A stretch of 64,000 bases of DNA, taken from positions 806,001 to 870,000 of the forward strand of contig JANFAH010000007.1 of the NCBI GenBank assembly GCA_024663395.1, read 5' to 3'. Positions 23,621 to 35,071 of this stretch are shown one piece after another. This stretch comes from Pisolithus tinctorius (lineage: Eukaryota; Basidiomycota; Agaricomycetes; Boletales; Pisolithaceae). Each line of letters begins with the position of its first letter. The stretch's first letter is position 1. The position numbers and the translations under genes were made by a program. The notes under the pieces were generated by a model, which was given only the letters and a program-made list of their open reading frames with translations, had not been told where the DNA came from and did no database searches.

Positions 23621-24724
23621 ATGTCTTCTACTCGTCAAGCCTCCCCGCGCGTACCCAACGACCCGACCGGCTTTCAGAAAGCCACCACACCCGAACTTCA
23701 GATCACCAGCGACGACGAGGAGGCCGACATCCAGGCCAAGATGGCCGAGCGCAAGCGGCGCAAGGCGTTGAGGGAAGAGGCCGCTCGGTTGGAGGCGGAA
23801 AGGCTCGAGAGAGAGCGACTGGAAGCCGAGCAGCGCGAGAGGGAGCGGTTGGAAGCCGAGCAGCGTGAAAGGGAGCGGGTGGAGGCCGAAAAGCGGGAGC
23901 AGGAGCGGTTGGAGGCCGAGAGGAAGGAGCAGGAGCGGGTGGAAGCCGAGCGCCGAGAACGGGAGGTCCAGGTGCAACAGAAGACAGGGGAGCCGAAGGG
24001 CAAGGCGCAGGCTACGAGTACCGGTGTTGCGAACACCATATCGTGTCGACAGTGCGAGAAGGGGCGGGTGCCGTGCACCTTTAGTTGCGCGCAGCAGAGT
24101 AAGCGCAAGAAGAGGACGTGTGACCGGTGCACCGAGATGAAGGTCAAATGTGAGTTGCCCGAGGGAGTGGAGCCCGAGATTGAAGAGGCTGGGGTAAAGG
24201 CCGGGAAGAAAAGAGCACCGGAGGATGTTACGTCGCCGAGGGCCGGGGAGAAGAAGAAAGTCACCCGAACCGAGTCTAGGGTGCCCGGTGAGTCGGAAGC
24301 CGGCCCCTCGGGAGTGGTTGCGCCCGCCACCGCCTCCTCCGACCCTCTGGTTGCGGCGGTGGTCAAAGGTTTTGAGCTGATCGCGGCAGCCATGGACCGT
24401 CAGACCGCCGAGATGCGAGCCGGGAGGGAGGCCCAGCGCCGATTCAACAGTCGGCTGGGTGATTTACTGGGTGAGTTCGAGTTCGCTCTTCGTCCGTCCA
24501 CCCCGTCGTCCGAGTCCAGCGAAGAGCTGCACTCGGACATGGCAGACCTGGAGCTCGAGAGCCTCCAGTCGGATCGCGAAAGAGCGGGGGTGGAGTTGGA
24601 CGAGGGGATCATGCGCCGGCCCGAGGACGTGCACATGAAGGGTCGGTGGTCTGACTCGGGGAGCGGGGAGGAAAAGGAGCTTCGGGCGAGCGATGGGGAG
24701 GTGTTCGAGGGGGACTCCGAGTGA
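23621..24724 (+). CDS. Antisense accessory gene of element D (coiled coil, Zn2Cys6-like)
   Basis: An open frame of 367 residues from ATG 23621; the upstream in-frame GTG at 23579 is less likely. Residues about 40-135 are a highly charged Glu/Arg/Ala coiled coil (repeats of [10 protein letters not shown] type). The cysteine cluster at 24044-24151 has spacing C-x2-C-x6-C-x14-C-x2-C-x6-C with a seventh Cys inside the long loop and many Lys/Arg, like GAL4-type binuclear zinc clusters. A second helical, acidic part follows. It runs against pol, and the two stops are 120 bases apart. No intron is seen, unlike in A and B. Function is unknown; a DNA-binding regulator or a nucleic-acid chaperone are possibilities. 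Confidence 0.75.
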   Translation: MSSTRQASPRVPNDPTGFQKATTPELQITSDDEEADIQAKMAERKRRKALREEAARLEAERLERERLEAEQRERERLEAEQRERERVEAEKREQERLEAERKEQERVEAERREREVQVQQKTGEPKGKAQATSTGVANTISCRQCEKGRVPCTFSCAQQSKRKKRTCDRCTEMKVKCELPEGVEPEIEEAGVKAGKKRAPEDVTSPRAGEKKKVTRTESRVPGESEAGPSGVVAPATASSDPLVAAVVKGFELIAAAMDRQTAEMRAGREAQRRFNSRLGDLLGEFEFALRPSTPSSESSEELHSDMADLELESLQSDRERAGVELDEGIMRRPEDVHMKGRWSDSGSGEEKELRASDGEVFEGDSE

Positions 24725-24844
24725 AAACCGGTTAGGACCGAACGCCGATGTATGTACATAGTACTAGTGGAATGAACCGTCCTTTGGTATAGTAAGGAAA
24801 AACAAGAGTAAGGGAACAAGGGAGAAAGAAGAGAAAGGCATGTT

Positions 24845-27800
24845 TTAACTAGTGACTGGGCCGGGTTTACCGGGGTAGGCGGCATGAAATGCAGTGAGCA
24901 GATCTTCGGCATTACCCAGCTCGGTGGCCGGTAGCCAGGATGTTTCTTCGTCGGTGCCCTCGTAGCCAGCCCAGCGTACCAGGTACTGTAGCTTACACCT
25001 CCGTCGTCGGTCTACCTTTGAGTCGAGGATCTTGGCGATCTCGTACTCCGGTTCACTGTCGACCTCGACCGGAGGTGGTGGTGGCTGAGTTCGGTTCGGA
25101 ATGGTGTTGGGGTGTGCCGGTTCTAACTGTGATACGTGGAACACCGGGTGTACCGCACGCATGGAGTCCGGGAGGCGAAGGGTGAATGAGTGGGTGCCGG
25201 GTTGGGCTATTACCGGGTAAGGACCTAGGTTCTTGTCTGCGAGTTTCTGTGATGGTCTTGTGGTCCGGAAGTACTTGGCTTTGACGTAGACCTGGTCGCC
25301 GAGGTTGATCTCGGGCGCCGGTAGCCTTTTCGCATCTGCCGGACCTTGGTATCTGGCTTGGGCTAGTGCCATCTCTTCTCGTAGGAACTGGTGTAGTTCG
25401 TCTAGGTCCACGGCGTAGTCCCTAGCCCGTACCGAGGATAAGTCCCTTTTGGGGAAGACTGAGAGGTTAGGGTGGTAGCCCTTGTTGGCGAAGAAAGGGG
25501 AGACACCGGTGGTGGCACTCGGGGCATTGTTGTAGGCAAACTCGGCCAACGGAAGTAGCTCGGCCCAGTTGTCCTGTTGGTAGTTGCAATATACCCGGAG
25601 GTACTGTTCCAAGGTCTGGTTTGTTCGTTCGGTCTGGCCATCTCCTTCCGGGTGGTATCCAGAAGTGAAATGTAGGCGCATATCCAGCGCTTTACCCAAG
25701 GACCGGAAGAAGTGCGAGACGAATTCAGAGCCTCAGTCGGAGGTTACATGTGCCGGGACACCGTGTTTTGAGAAGACATGGAGTAGAAAGAGCTTAGCAA
25801 GCTCAGGGGAGGTAATAGTGTCGTGGGTGGGTATGAACACAGCCTGCTTGGATAGTCGGTCCACGACCACCAGGATAGCGGTGTGACCACCGGACGCCGG
25901 TAGGTGTTCAATGAAATCCATAGAAATGGAATTCCATGGTTTTTCCGGTATCGGCAGTTGTTTCAGGGTGCCATATGGTCGGTGTCTGGGTGTTTTGGCT
26001 CTCGCGCACGTAGTGCAAGACCTCACATACTCTTTGACGAAGGTGCGGACGCCAGGCCAGGTGTACTCTCGCTGGATCAGTTCCAATGTCCGATTCTGGC
26101 CGAAGTGTCCTGACAGTGGGTGATCATGCTTGTACCGAAGGACCTTGAGCCGAAGGTCGTTGGCATCTGGTACATAGATCCGGTTATCGAGGCGCAGCAG
26201 ACCGGTGCTGTCGACCGACCACCGAGGGTCGGAGGTGTCTGTAAGTCGGTGTTGGGACAGTGGGTCCGAGGGTAGTGCGGCGAGTATTTCGTTGTGGAGT
26301 TGTTCTACGTCCATTAGAAGGCTGGCACGTAGTACGGGGTACTCCAAGCATGTGGCGCGGAGAGCCGAGACCAACTGTTCTTGCGTGAACACCGGTCAGA
26401 GGTTGTGGGGGTTTGCCTGGGCATAGCCCCTATCCCCCTCTTTGGGGTAGACGTCCCATCGTCTAGTGAGAGCGTTGGGCTTAGCACCGAGCTTACCCGG
26501 GCGGAAACGGATGACGAGGTTGAACTGTGACAGGTACTCGGACCACCGGGCTTGCTGGCGTGTGAGTACCTTAGAGGTCGAGAAGTATTCGAGGTTTTTG
26601 TGGTCGGTGACCACATCAATGGGTAGAGGAGAACCCTCCAAGTAGTGTCTCCAGGCCTGGAAGGCCTCAAAGATAGCAAGCAGCTCCTTATCGTGGGTGT
26701 CATAGTTGAGTTCCGGCGCAGACAGTGTTCGGGAGTAAAAGGCGACCGGGCGAAGTTGGTTGTCTTCGCCGGTAATGGACAGTATGCCGGCGATGGCATA
26801 GTCCGAGGCATCGGTTTCTACTGTGAGTTGAGCGCCGGGAACGAAGTGAGTAAGGACAGGAGCGGTGGTGAAAGCTTCTTTGAGCTTATTGAAGGCTGAT
26901 CGGCACTCCTCGGAGAAGTTCCAGGGTATGTTTTTCTGTGTGAGGCGGGTCAAGGGGACGACGATGTCCGAGTAGTTGTAGATGAAGCGTCGGTAGAAGT
27001 TGGCGAAGCCTAGGAAGGATTGGATGTCCTTGACCTTCCGGGGCTCGGGCCAGTCGCAGACGGCTTTGATCTTTTCACCAGACATGGTGAGGCTGGTCGG
27101 CGAAAGACAGTAGCCTAGGTATTCTACCGATTCGGAATGGAACTCACATTTTTCCGGTTTGGCATACAGGCCATGTTTCCGGAGTCGGCGCAGGACCTCT
27201 TTAACATGCTGCCGGTGCGAGTTCTCGTCGTTGGAGTAGATGAGTATGTCGTCCAGGTAGACCATGACGCACACGTCTAGGAGGTCGGCGAACACTGTGT
27301 TGACGAAGCGTTGGAACGCCGCCGGGGCGTTGGACAGGCCGAAAGGCATAACAAGCCATTCAAAGGACCCATACCGAGTGCGGAACGCGGTTTTCCATTC
27401 ATCACCATCGGTGATCCGGACCAGGTGATATGCGTGTCTGAGGTCGATTTTGGTGTAAACCTTGGCCCGGGATGGCGAGTCTAGGAGGTCGGTGATGAGG
27501 GGAAGTGGGTATCGGTCCTTTTTGGTGATCTTGTTCAAGCCCCGAAAGTCGACACAAAGCCGAAGGGAGCCGTCCTTCTTTTTGACAAAGAGGACCGGCG
27601 CTCCGTGGGGGGAAGAGGTCGGTCGGATGAACCCGGTGGTCAGATGCTCGTCTAGGAAGGCCCGGAGAGCTTCAAGCTCTACCGGTGACAGGGAGTAGAT
27701 AGGGCCGAGGGGTGGTGATGAGTCTCCTTCCAGCTCGATCTTAAGATCGTGTTCTCGGTGGGGTGCTAGGGTAGTGGCTTTGGATTTACTGAACACGTCG

Positions 27801-28501
27801 GCATACTCATGGTACTCCGGTGGAACGCCGGAGAGGTTCGGTGCGTCTTCTACTTTTGAAGACCGAAGGGAGGTGAGGGCCGAGGGATGAAGCTGGAGGC
27901 TGAACTGAGAAGACCCTTCAAGTTTACATGCCTGGACATAGGCTGCGGCATTGATGAAGGCGATAGGTGGGCAAGTCAAGCCCGGTGCAACCGGTTTCTC
28001 TAATTGCGGGGTCAGGGGGTGACGTCGGGGGGTCTGGCACTCGTTGTACAGGCGTCTGGAATCTAATACTGCTCGAGACCCAGTCAATCGACGGATTGTG
28101 TTGGGTGAGCCAGTTGTATCCTAAGACTGCCTTGCACTCGGAGTCCAGCGGGGTTGCATAGAGGGTGACCGGGGTTGCATTGCCGGAGGGAAAAACGAAG
28201 ACGAGGTCTGCTGCCTGGGTGATGACCGAGTTGGACGTGCCGTCAAACAGCCGAAGCTGGACCGGCGGGACGGAGTAAAGGGGAGCAGAGATTTTATTTG
28301 CAAACTTTATATCTATAAAACAGTGCGTAGAGCCGGAGTCGACGAGTACTGGGAACGCCGGCTCGTCGTAGGATGCTAGAGAAATGGTAGGCATAAGACT
28401 ATTCGGGTTACAAAGAGCGGACGCGTTGAGCTTAACCTCCGAGAGCACACCACCGGAGTCAACGCGGTCCTCGGGGTGTGCGAGGTTATGAGGACCGCCG
28501 A
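24845..28501 (-). pseudogene. Pol of element D: protease to chromodomain
   Basis: Protease (VDSGSTHCFID near 28340), RT (MVYLDDILIY near 27260), RNase H (ETDASDYAI near 26810), integrase (SMDFIEHLP near 25915; TSD near 25735; DGQTERTNQ near 25640) and chromodomain (YLVRWAGYEG near 24985) are all recognisable. A frameshift lies in the protease/RT linker (about 28000-28087). TGA codons stand at 26396-26398 and 25733-25735; family B has CGA at the second position. The catalytic residues of RT, RNase H and integrase are kept. It would need only three repairs to be open, in line with its young LTRs. Confidence 0.9.
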
Positions 28502-28511
28502 CTATTTTTTT
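28502..28511 (-). other. Gag/pol -1 frameshift site of element D
   Basis: On the minus strand seven A bases (28511-28505) precede the gag stop TAG (28504-28502). The -1 frame is open from there into the protease (EVKLNASAL). Confidence 0.65.
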
Positions 28512-29872
28512 GCCTCGGTGGAGGCCTCCAGTGTGGCTTCCGGAGCTGCCGCAGCTGCTCTAGCTTTGGCCACCTTCTTGGGGCATTCCTTGGCTACGTG
28601 ACCATCCCCTCCACAGAACATGCAGAGCTTTAGGTCGAAACGTCGCTTTCGCTTGGCAGCCGTTAACTTTCCGTCCTTGCCGAGTTTGTTGCTGGCTGTT
28701 TCGGGCTTTGAAGACCCGGCGTTGGTACTGCCGGTCTTTGGTGTAGCGGGGGACTGGGAGGTGTTGGATGCCGAGGTTTTCCCTTTGTCGGTGTTTGAGT
28801 CTCTATTGCCAGTCTTTGACGAGTTCTGGTTACTGGAAGACCGGCTCTGACGTTGGACCTCCTCGCGTCGTTCCCAGTAGCGAGCGTCTATGTCCTGGGC
28901 TAGGCGACGAAGGTCTTCAAGGGTGCGGGGTTTGCCTACCCGGCTTATCTCGTCTTTGATTCGGTCGGGAAGACCGGCATAGAAGAAGTGGCGGAGGGCC
29001 CCGTCGCCGTAACCCCGGACCTGGGTAGCTAGCCTGTTGAACTCGACCATGTATTTGTTGATACGGTGGGTTTCTTTCATGGTTAGGTGGTCGAGCTGGT
29101 TCTCGGCTTCTGCTACCGGGTCATGGGGGCCGAAGGTCGACTGGAGTTCGACGACAAACTCGCGCCAGCTATCCATCCACAGGGGTCGGTCCTCAGGTTC
29201 GCCGGTGAGAAGGAGGTCCGGCTCGAACCATTCGAGTGCCATTCCCTTGAGGTAGGATTGGGCGAAGGTTACCTTTCGGCGGTCGTCGCGGAAAGTTCGG
29301 GGTTTGTTCTGGAAAGTCAACTCGCACTGGACGAGGAACTGGCGAAGCTTCTTTGGGTCTGTGCCATCGAAGGTGTCTGGTTCTCGGACCTTGGCTGATC
29401 CTGAGCTTCCTTCAGTGTCTCGGCGGGAAGACCGGGCGAGGGACTGTACGGCCCTGGCGAGGCTGTCTAAGACCCTCAGTTGCAGGTTTCCTTCAGTTTC
29501 CTCGTGTTCACCTTCCTCGGGATTAGGCCCGAAAGGATCATCGTTGTTATCATTGTTGTCATCACTGGAGTGATGGTCAGAGTCGTCCGGGTCGTCGTCA
29601 CCATCACCTCTGGGGTTACCAAAGGGAGCGGGAGGTCGACGACCGGCTGGTGTTGGTGTACCTCGGTCGTTGGAAGCCGGTGCAGTACCGGAACGACGGG
29701 CTGAGAATCCTTGGAACTGCTGCACGACCGCAGAAGTCCGGCGGTGACTGGCGAGGGAACTGAGGGCCGACTGGCGGCGAAGGTCGTTTGAGGTTTCGGG
29801 TTGGGTTGGTCTCGAAGCAGAGGCAGATTCTAAAGCGCGGTCTGCTCGAGCTTGGGTGCGAGTTCTGGTCAT
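28502..29872 (-). CDS. Gag of element D
   Basis: Intact, 456 residues, starting MTRTRTQARAD 41 bases inside the 5' LTR. It has an Asp-rich linker (about residues 90-125), a capsid segment (EPDTFDGTDPKKL, LKGMALEWFEPD), a DARYWERR motif and a zinc knuckle CMFCGGDGHVAKEC near the C-terminus. It packages the element RNA in the cytoplasmic particle and, by -1 frameshifting, is the N-terminal part of Gag-Pol. Confidence 0.9.
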   Translation of the reverse strand: MTRTRTQARADRALESASASRPTQPETSNDLRRQSALSSLASHRRTSAVVQQFQGFSARRSGTAPASNDRGTPTPAGRRPPAPFGNPRGDGDDDPDDSDHHSSDDNNDNNDDPFGPNPEEGEHEETEGNLQLRVLDSLARAVQSLARSSRRDTEGSSGSAKVREPDTFDGTDPKKLRQFLVQCELTFQNKPRTFRDDRRKVTFAQSYLKGMALEWFEPDLLLTGEPEDRPLWMDSWREFVVELQSTFGPHDPVAEAENQLDHLTMKETHRINKYMVEFNRLATQVRGYGDGALRHFFYAGLPDRIKDEISRVGKPRTLEDLRRLAQDIDARYWERREEVQRQSRSSSNQNSSKTGNRDSNTDKGKTSASNTSQSPATPKTGSTNAGSSKPETASNKLGKDGKLTAAKRKRRFDLKLCMFCGGDGHVAKECPKKVAKARAAAAAPEATLEASTEAKK

Positions 29873-29899
29873 GGGTGATAAGTGACTTGCACAAGTGGA

Positions 29900-29910
29900 A
29901 GTCTGAATAT
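29900..29910 (-). promoter_or_regulatory. Self-priming site of element D
   Basis: On the minus strand ATATTCAGACT starts two bases after the 5' LTR and is fully complementary to AGTCTGAATAT within the LTR (30112-30102), which lies about 35 bases after the TATA box and is the inferred transcript start. This is a Tf1-like fold-back primer of 11 base pairs. Confidence 0.8.
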
Positions 29911-29912
29911 AC

Positions 29913-30396
29913 TGTTAAGTTCGTGACTGGGGCGGGGGTCGAAGGTTAAAGGCCGAGCGCCGGGGGCAACAACCCTTGGTCTTAGCTCGTGCGCTAGACC
30001 CTTGCGCAAGCCGGGTTGAGGTCAGAGAAAGCCGAGGGGATCAGGAGCGAAAGCCGAGAGTCAACTCGGGCTTAAGCTAGGGACTTGGGTGAACTAAGTT
30101 GATATTCAGACTGAGGAACTAAGTACAACGTACGTAGAGTATATATACCGAAGACCGGCAACCCGAAGGCCGATGTTACCGGTGAGGAACTAAATAGCTG
30201 TGCAAGGAACTAACTAAAGATTAAACGAGAAGGCGGGGATCGGAGAGCCGAAGACAGACACTGCCCCGGCACAAGCGAGGGCGGTACAAAGACTAACTAG
30301 AAAAGTATAGTAAGAAAACAGACCTTGTCTCGGCGTTTGGCATTGACCTGGCGTTCAGTACCTAAGACTGAACCGTGGGTTTCTCGGTATGTGACA
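29913..30396 (-). repeat. 5' LTR of element D
   Basis: 484 bases, nearly identical to 22996-23479. A TATA box (TATATATAC) lies near 30140 on the minus strand, ahead of the conserved CTC|AGT start. Confidence 0.92.
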
Positions 30397-30401
30397 AAGG
30401 G

Positions 30402-33400
30402 GGAGTATCTGACCGACAAGCTTGCTTGTTCTGATGGTGAGAAGGGTTGTAGCTCCTGCAGCGAGATTGGGTGCGACACCGATGGTTATTTGAGTTTGGG
30501 CATCTATTGCTGAATCTCTGGTGATAGCAACTTGGTGTACGACAGTAGTTGTGGCAGGTATAGGTTCTGTGCAGGCCAGTACGATGATTAGCACGAGGAC
30601 CCACGCAACGAGGATGAACTTGGGGCGAGTATGAGGGTTGATGAGGACGAGCACAATGATTGGGAAGACAAGTGTGGTGGTGTGGGCGAGGTTGAGTGCT
30701 GGTGTTGGCATGGTGGTTTCGAGGTTGTGATGATTTGGCCAGAGGGGGATTCCGGTATGCGGGTTGAGTTCTACAATTGGGACATCGGCGGCTTAAATGG
30801 GCCCTGCAGGTATGCAGTGCCAAGTGTCCTAAAAACACCTGGGGGTCGTCATCCAACAAACCCCTGTCACCTGCGTCCTTCAATTTCTCAATCCCATCAA
30901 CCCCAATGGCCTCGAAATAATCGGTAAGCACTTTCAGATGCACAATCTCATCATATGGTAACCACGTTCGGTCGCCAGCTGTCCACTGGACCTCGAACGA
31001 TGCCTCGGAATGGCTGCTGCGGTGTCTTATTATTCGATCGACAGACCATTCACGGCTTGTTCCTCTGAACTCTGGGACCTGGTTGTCCATTTGGCCAGGG
31101 AATTTTCAGTCATCGTTAGGTATGTGCACTCTCAGTAGTGATGCATGGAACACATCATGAATACCCCTTTGCTTTAGATTATCGGGCAATGCAATGTGAT
31201 AAGAATTATTACCAAAGTCGTCTGAGATTCGGTAGGGTCCAATAAATTTCAGCACTAGTTTTCATGACGTCCCCTTTGACAGACTGATATTCTTTGTAGA
31301 GATGTATACGAGGTCCCCTGTAGAGAATGGACATGCCTGGCGCTTTTTATTAGCGCCTCCTGTCTGCTTCACTCGAGCTTTAAGAATGGCATCATGAGCG
31401 TCCAATAAGGTCAGCTTCATTTTATTAGCAAATGCTCGTACACTCGGGTACTCATCCCTCGTAGGAGCATCCCATATCATTCTGCGAGGCATCCATCCTG
31501 TATTCAAGAAGAAAGGTGCGTATCCAGTCGATTCTGACATCGCATTGTTGATGGTGAATTCGATCACAGGAAGTCTCGACACCCAGTCCTTTTGGTTTGG
31601 ACCAATACAACATCTTAGCATTTGGCTGATCATTCGGTTGGCGCACTCCGTAGCACCATCAGTCTCAGGGTGGTAAGCACTTGACATTTTTTGCCGTATT
31701 CCGATTAGATCATTCAGATGTTTCCAGAATGCACTTGTGAATAAAACATTGCGGTCACTGATAATCGCCCGAGGTAACCCATGGTGTTTATACACCTCAG
31801 CGAACATTAATTCTGCAACCTCGCGGGCGGTGTAAGTCGTTCTGCTTGGTATGATGTGTACCATGGACGTTAATAGATCTATGATCACAGTTATCGAATC
31901 GTATTCTCCGTCACGATCCTTGGACTCTGGGAGAGGTCCAACAAAGTCGACTCCAATTGCTTCCCAAGGCTTCGATGGTACGGACAGTGGGTTTCACAGT
32001 CCAAACGGTTTATGGGTAGGGGGTTTACTTTGCTGACATGTCTGGCATGACATACAGAAGGTGGTGATGTCTTTCACCATGGAATCCCACCATAGGAACT
32101 CGCATATATATGACACAGTCTTTTTGGCACCCAGGTGGGCTAATAGGGAGTGGGCATGGTCGATGACAGTTTCTCTAAGCCGTTTCCTGTTTACTTCAAT
32201 GTCCGGTATGCAAAAGACGGTACGATCTGGGAGTTTCAAGCTTATGAATCCATCAGGCGTGATCTCAAAGTTTTTGAAAGCCTGTGGCTCATCAATTATT
32301 TGCTTGAAAAACAGGTCTTTGTCATACTTATGTTGGGCTGCCTTAAGCACACCCTCGTTCCCTGGGTATACAACTAATGGGACATTCGTTACTGTGGTAG
32401 TAGAGTCATTCACGTGCGATGCGTGTTGATCCACGCTTGGCAATACATGTGTGTTCTGCAACGTGTCTGCATTGGGTGCATCATGTGTACTTGCAGTAGG
32501 GGATCCACTGTCCTTCCCCCCCTTCCTTCGTTTGCCTGGGCCCAGCAAGACAAAGCAATCTTTCATCCTACAAGCAAACTCGATGCCCATTTCTGGTCGA
32601 CCCATTTCCGCTGGAGGTGTAGGAGAGCGACAACGTCGAGTAGTCACTTTCTTCTGGCTGGTTTGACCAGGTGCGTCTATCACAGCACCATCCTTATCTC
32701 TCTCTCCACTGATCACAGGTGGACCCGGGGTTTCCATCGCAGGTCTTCCCGCATCCTCAGTAGGTGCGGATGCCGCCAATGGAGGCCTCATGATCAACTT
32801 CACTCGACACACTGGAGGTTTCTCCGTACTTCCAACGGCAGGGACAGGCTGTTGCTCATGTTCACGTTCACTCTGCATATGGGATCTAGTGGAGATCGCC
32901 ATCGCCTCAACACCAACGTAAACCGGTGCGCTGATGATTTGCTCATCCCTTTGCGTTTCTGCTGATTCCTCGACATCTAGGTCGTGGTGCAAGTATTCAC
33001 CTGGCGCGTGGATCGTCCCGGGTGCATCAAACTTGTACATCCTGGAGAGAGCATCAGGAAGGACATTTTCCACACCCAGTACATACTTGATATCGAAATC
33101 GAATTCAGCCAATTTTTCTAACCAGCGTGCCTGTCTTCCGGATAGGTCCTTTTGTTCCAACAGGTACGTCAAACTCTTGTGATCGGTTACCCATGTGAAA
33201 CTCGTTCCTTGCAGGATGTCGCAATGTCTTAACATCGTCTCGACCCCTGCGAGGAGTTCCTGCTCATGTACTGGGTAATTCCATTGTGCTGACGACATTT
33301 TTGCAGAATAGAAAGCAGCAACTTTCGCTGACTTCCAGTCCATTCCCTGTGCAATCACACCACCTATGCCATTTCCACAGGCATCTGTCATTACCCAGAT

Positions 33401-35071
33401 GGGGTCGCAACCGGGTCTGTACTCCAAAGGAATGCGACTATGGTCCACGCATGCAGTGATGTATCATTTTACAGTTTCGAACACTCGCTGTTCGGTGAAG
33501 GTCCATTGGAATGGCCGGGTCTTGGCACTGGCCTCAGCTAATACTCCCAAAGGTACGTGAACTTTGTATATGTCGTCCGCAAGGTATCTGACTGATCCGA
33601 TGAACCCCTTGCACAGTGTTCGATTGGTAGGTACTTTCCAATTCATGATTCGGTCAACCTTCTCAGGGTCCATCTTTATGCCATCATCAGTGACGACATG
33701 GCCCAGGATCTTAACTTCGTTGCACAAGAATCGGAGCTTCTTCTCACTGAGGTAAAGTTTCTCACTAGTGAGGATTTCAAGTACGATCTTAACGTGCCAT
33801 ATGTGATCTTCCAGCGTTTCCGAGTAGATAATGATGTCGTCCAAATACACGTCCATGAACGTTCCAATATGCTCCCCGAATATATGGTTCATCAAAGCCT
33901 GGTAAGTTGCAGGCACGTTACAGTCGCCCTGTTGTACTACAAGACTAACCATGTTTCCATCAGGGGTGGTCACCGCTGTTTGCTCAACATGCTCCAGAAT
34001 CACTCGGATTTGCTCATAGGCATCAGCTCCGTCTATTATCGAACAGTAAGGTCTCTTTGCCACTCGCTGTAGTATGCCATCCATGTCTGGCATCGGTGAT
34101 GACAGTTTATGCATGTTTTTATTGTGCTCATGCAGGTCAACCACTATGCGCAGTCTGGGCGGGTTCCCTGCCTTTGGTATGAGTAACATCGGGCAGGTAT
34201 TACACACGGCTGTCAGCTCCCAACGGCCAGTCTTCAGGTACACTTTTTTCTTTTCGGCCCAGAGGGGTCATAACGCCTCTGGACATCTAGATGGCCTCCA
34301 GGGATAAATCTTCTTCTCATCAATCAGTGGAATTTCGTGATTAATCGCTCGGAACAGGTGAAGAGCTGTCGCCCCTACTTGGGAACACAGCGGCCTAGCC
34401 AGCCCTTGTAAGTGTTGTCTTGCCCGTTCTATACTCTCGTGATATATCTCAGTAGTGCGCGATTCCAGTGTTGAGACCTGTTCGCCCTTCATCTCCGTTG
34501 GTCTCGAGCTGCCGATCACTACCCTTGGAGAGTGCAAACCGACCATCACTTTGTGTTGGTACAAGAACAGTGTCCCGAGTATCAGGTCATAGTTTTGGAG
34601 GTTCATCACATCGAAGTGATGCTCACAGTCGATACCTTGGTATTGGAACCTCACCTTCGCACTGAAGTTTACTTTCGATTGTGAACCTTGGATGGCCAGC
34701 TGTATGGTAAGTGGCTTTTCGAGCAGGATCCGTTTGACTTTCAATTGCTCAGCAAGTGTCACCGACATAAAGTCCACTAACGATCCAGTGTCAATTAGGG
34801 TGCACACGGGGTGGCCATTGATGTGAACCACCACTACCAGCGGTTTCAGTACTTTCCACGTAAAGTCTTTGGCTACTGATGTGTTCCTTTGCAGGGTCAT
34901 TCGATCTTCAGCGTGGGCATCTCCCCCTTTCACATGGATCACATTACATGGTAGGCCATTCTCAGTATCACGTTGTATGTTATCTGACCTGGGCATATGT
35001 CCATCGAGCAGCGATCTGATCCCCATGTCATCATCCTCAAAGGGGTCGTGACCAGCCAGGGTCATGCACAA
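30402..35071 (-). pseudogene. Pol of element C: protease, RT, RNase H, integrase, chromodomain-like end
   Basis: One frame throughout. Protease: LIDTGSLVDFMS near 34780. RT: DVYLDDIIIY near 33840. RNase H: VMTDACGNGIGG near 33390 and TDHKSLTYLL near 33180. Integrase zinc finger: H...H...CMSCQTC near 32050; core D near 31885, D in IISDRNVLF near 31770, E in ETDGATE near 31660. Chromodomain-like part: EWSVDRIIRH...WTAGDRTWLPYDE near 31050-30950. Stops at 34268, 33464, 31994, 31262 and 31106 are all TGA. The domain order is that of a Metaviridae element, but the protein is only distantly similar to families A, B and D. Confidence 0.88.

Larger units (their letters stand above)
22996..30396 (-). 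mobile_element. Element D, CpG-rich chromovirus nested in C (TSD AAGGG)
   Basis: LTRs of 484 bases at 22996-23479 and 29913-30396 differ at only about seven positions, all CpG-type, so this is a young insertion. AAGGG flanks it (22991-22995 and 30397-30401). It has the same gene plan as families A and B: gag, -1 site, protease to chromodomain, and a convergent antisense accessory gene. Gag and the accessory gene are open; pol has one frameshift and two TGA stops. Confidence 0.94.

Noticed and set aside
23698..24393. Minus-strand frame of 231 codons, Ser/Ala-rich
   Set aside because: It is the complement of the D accessory gene, with no start context or domain.
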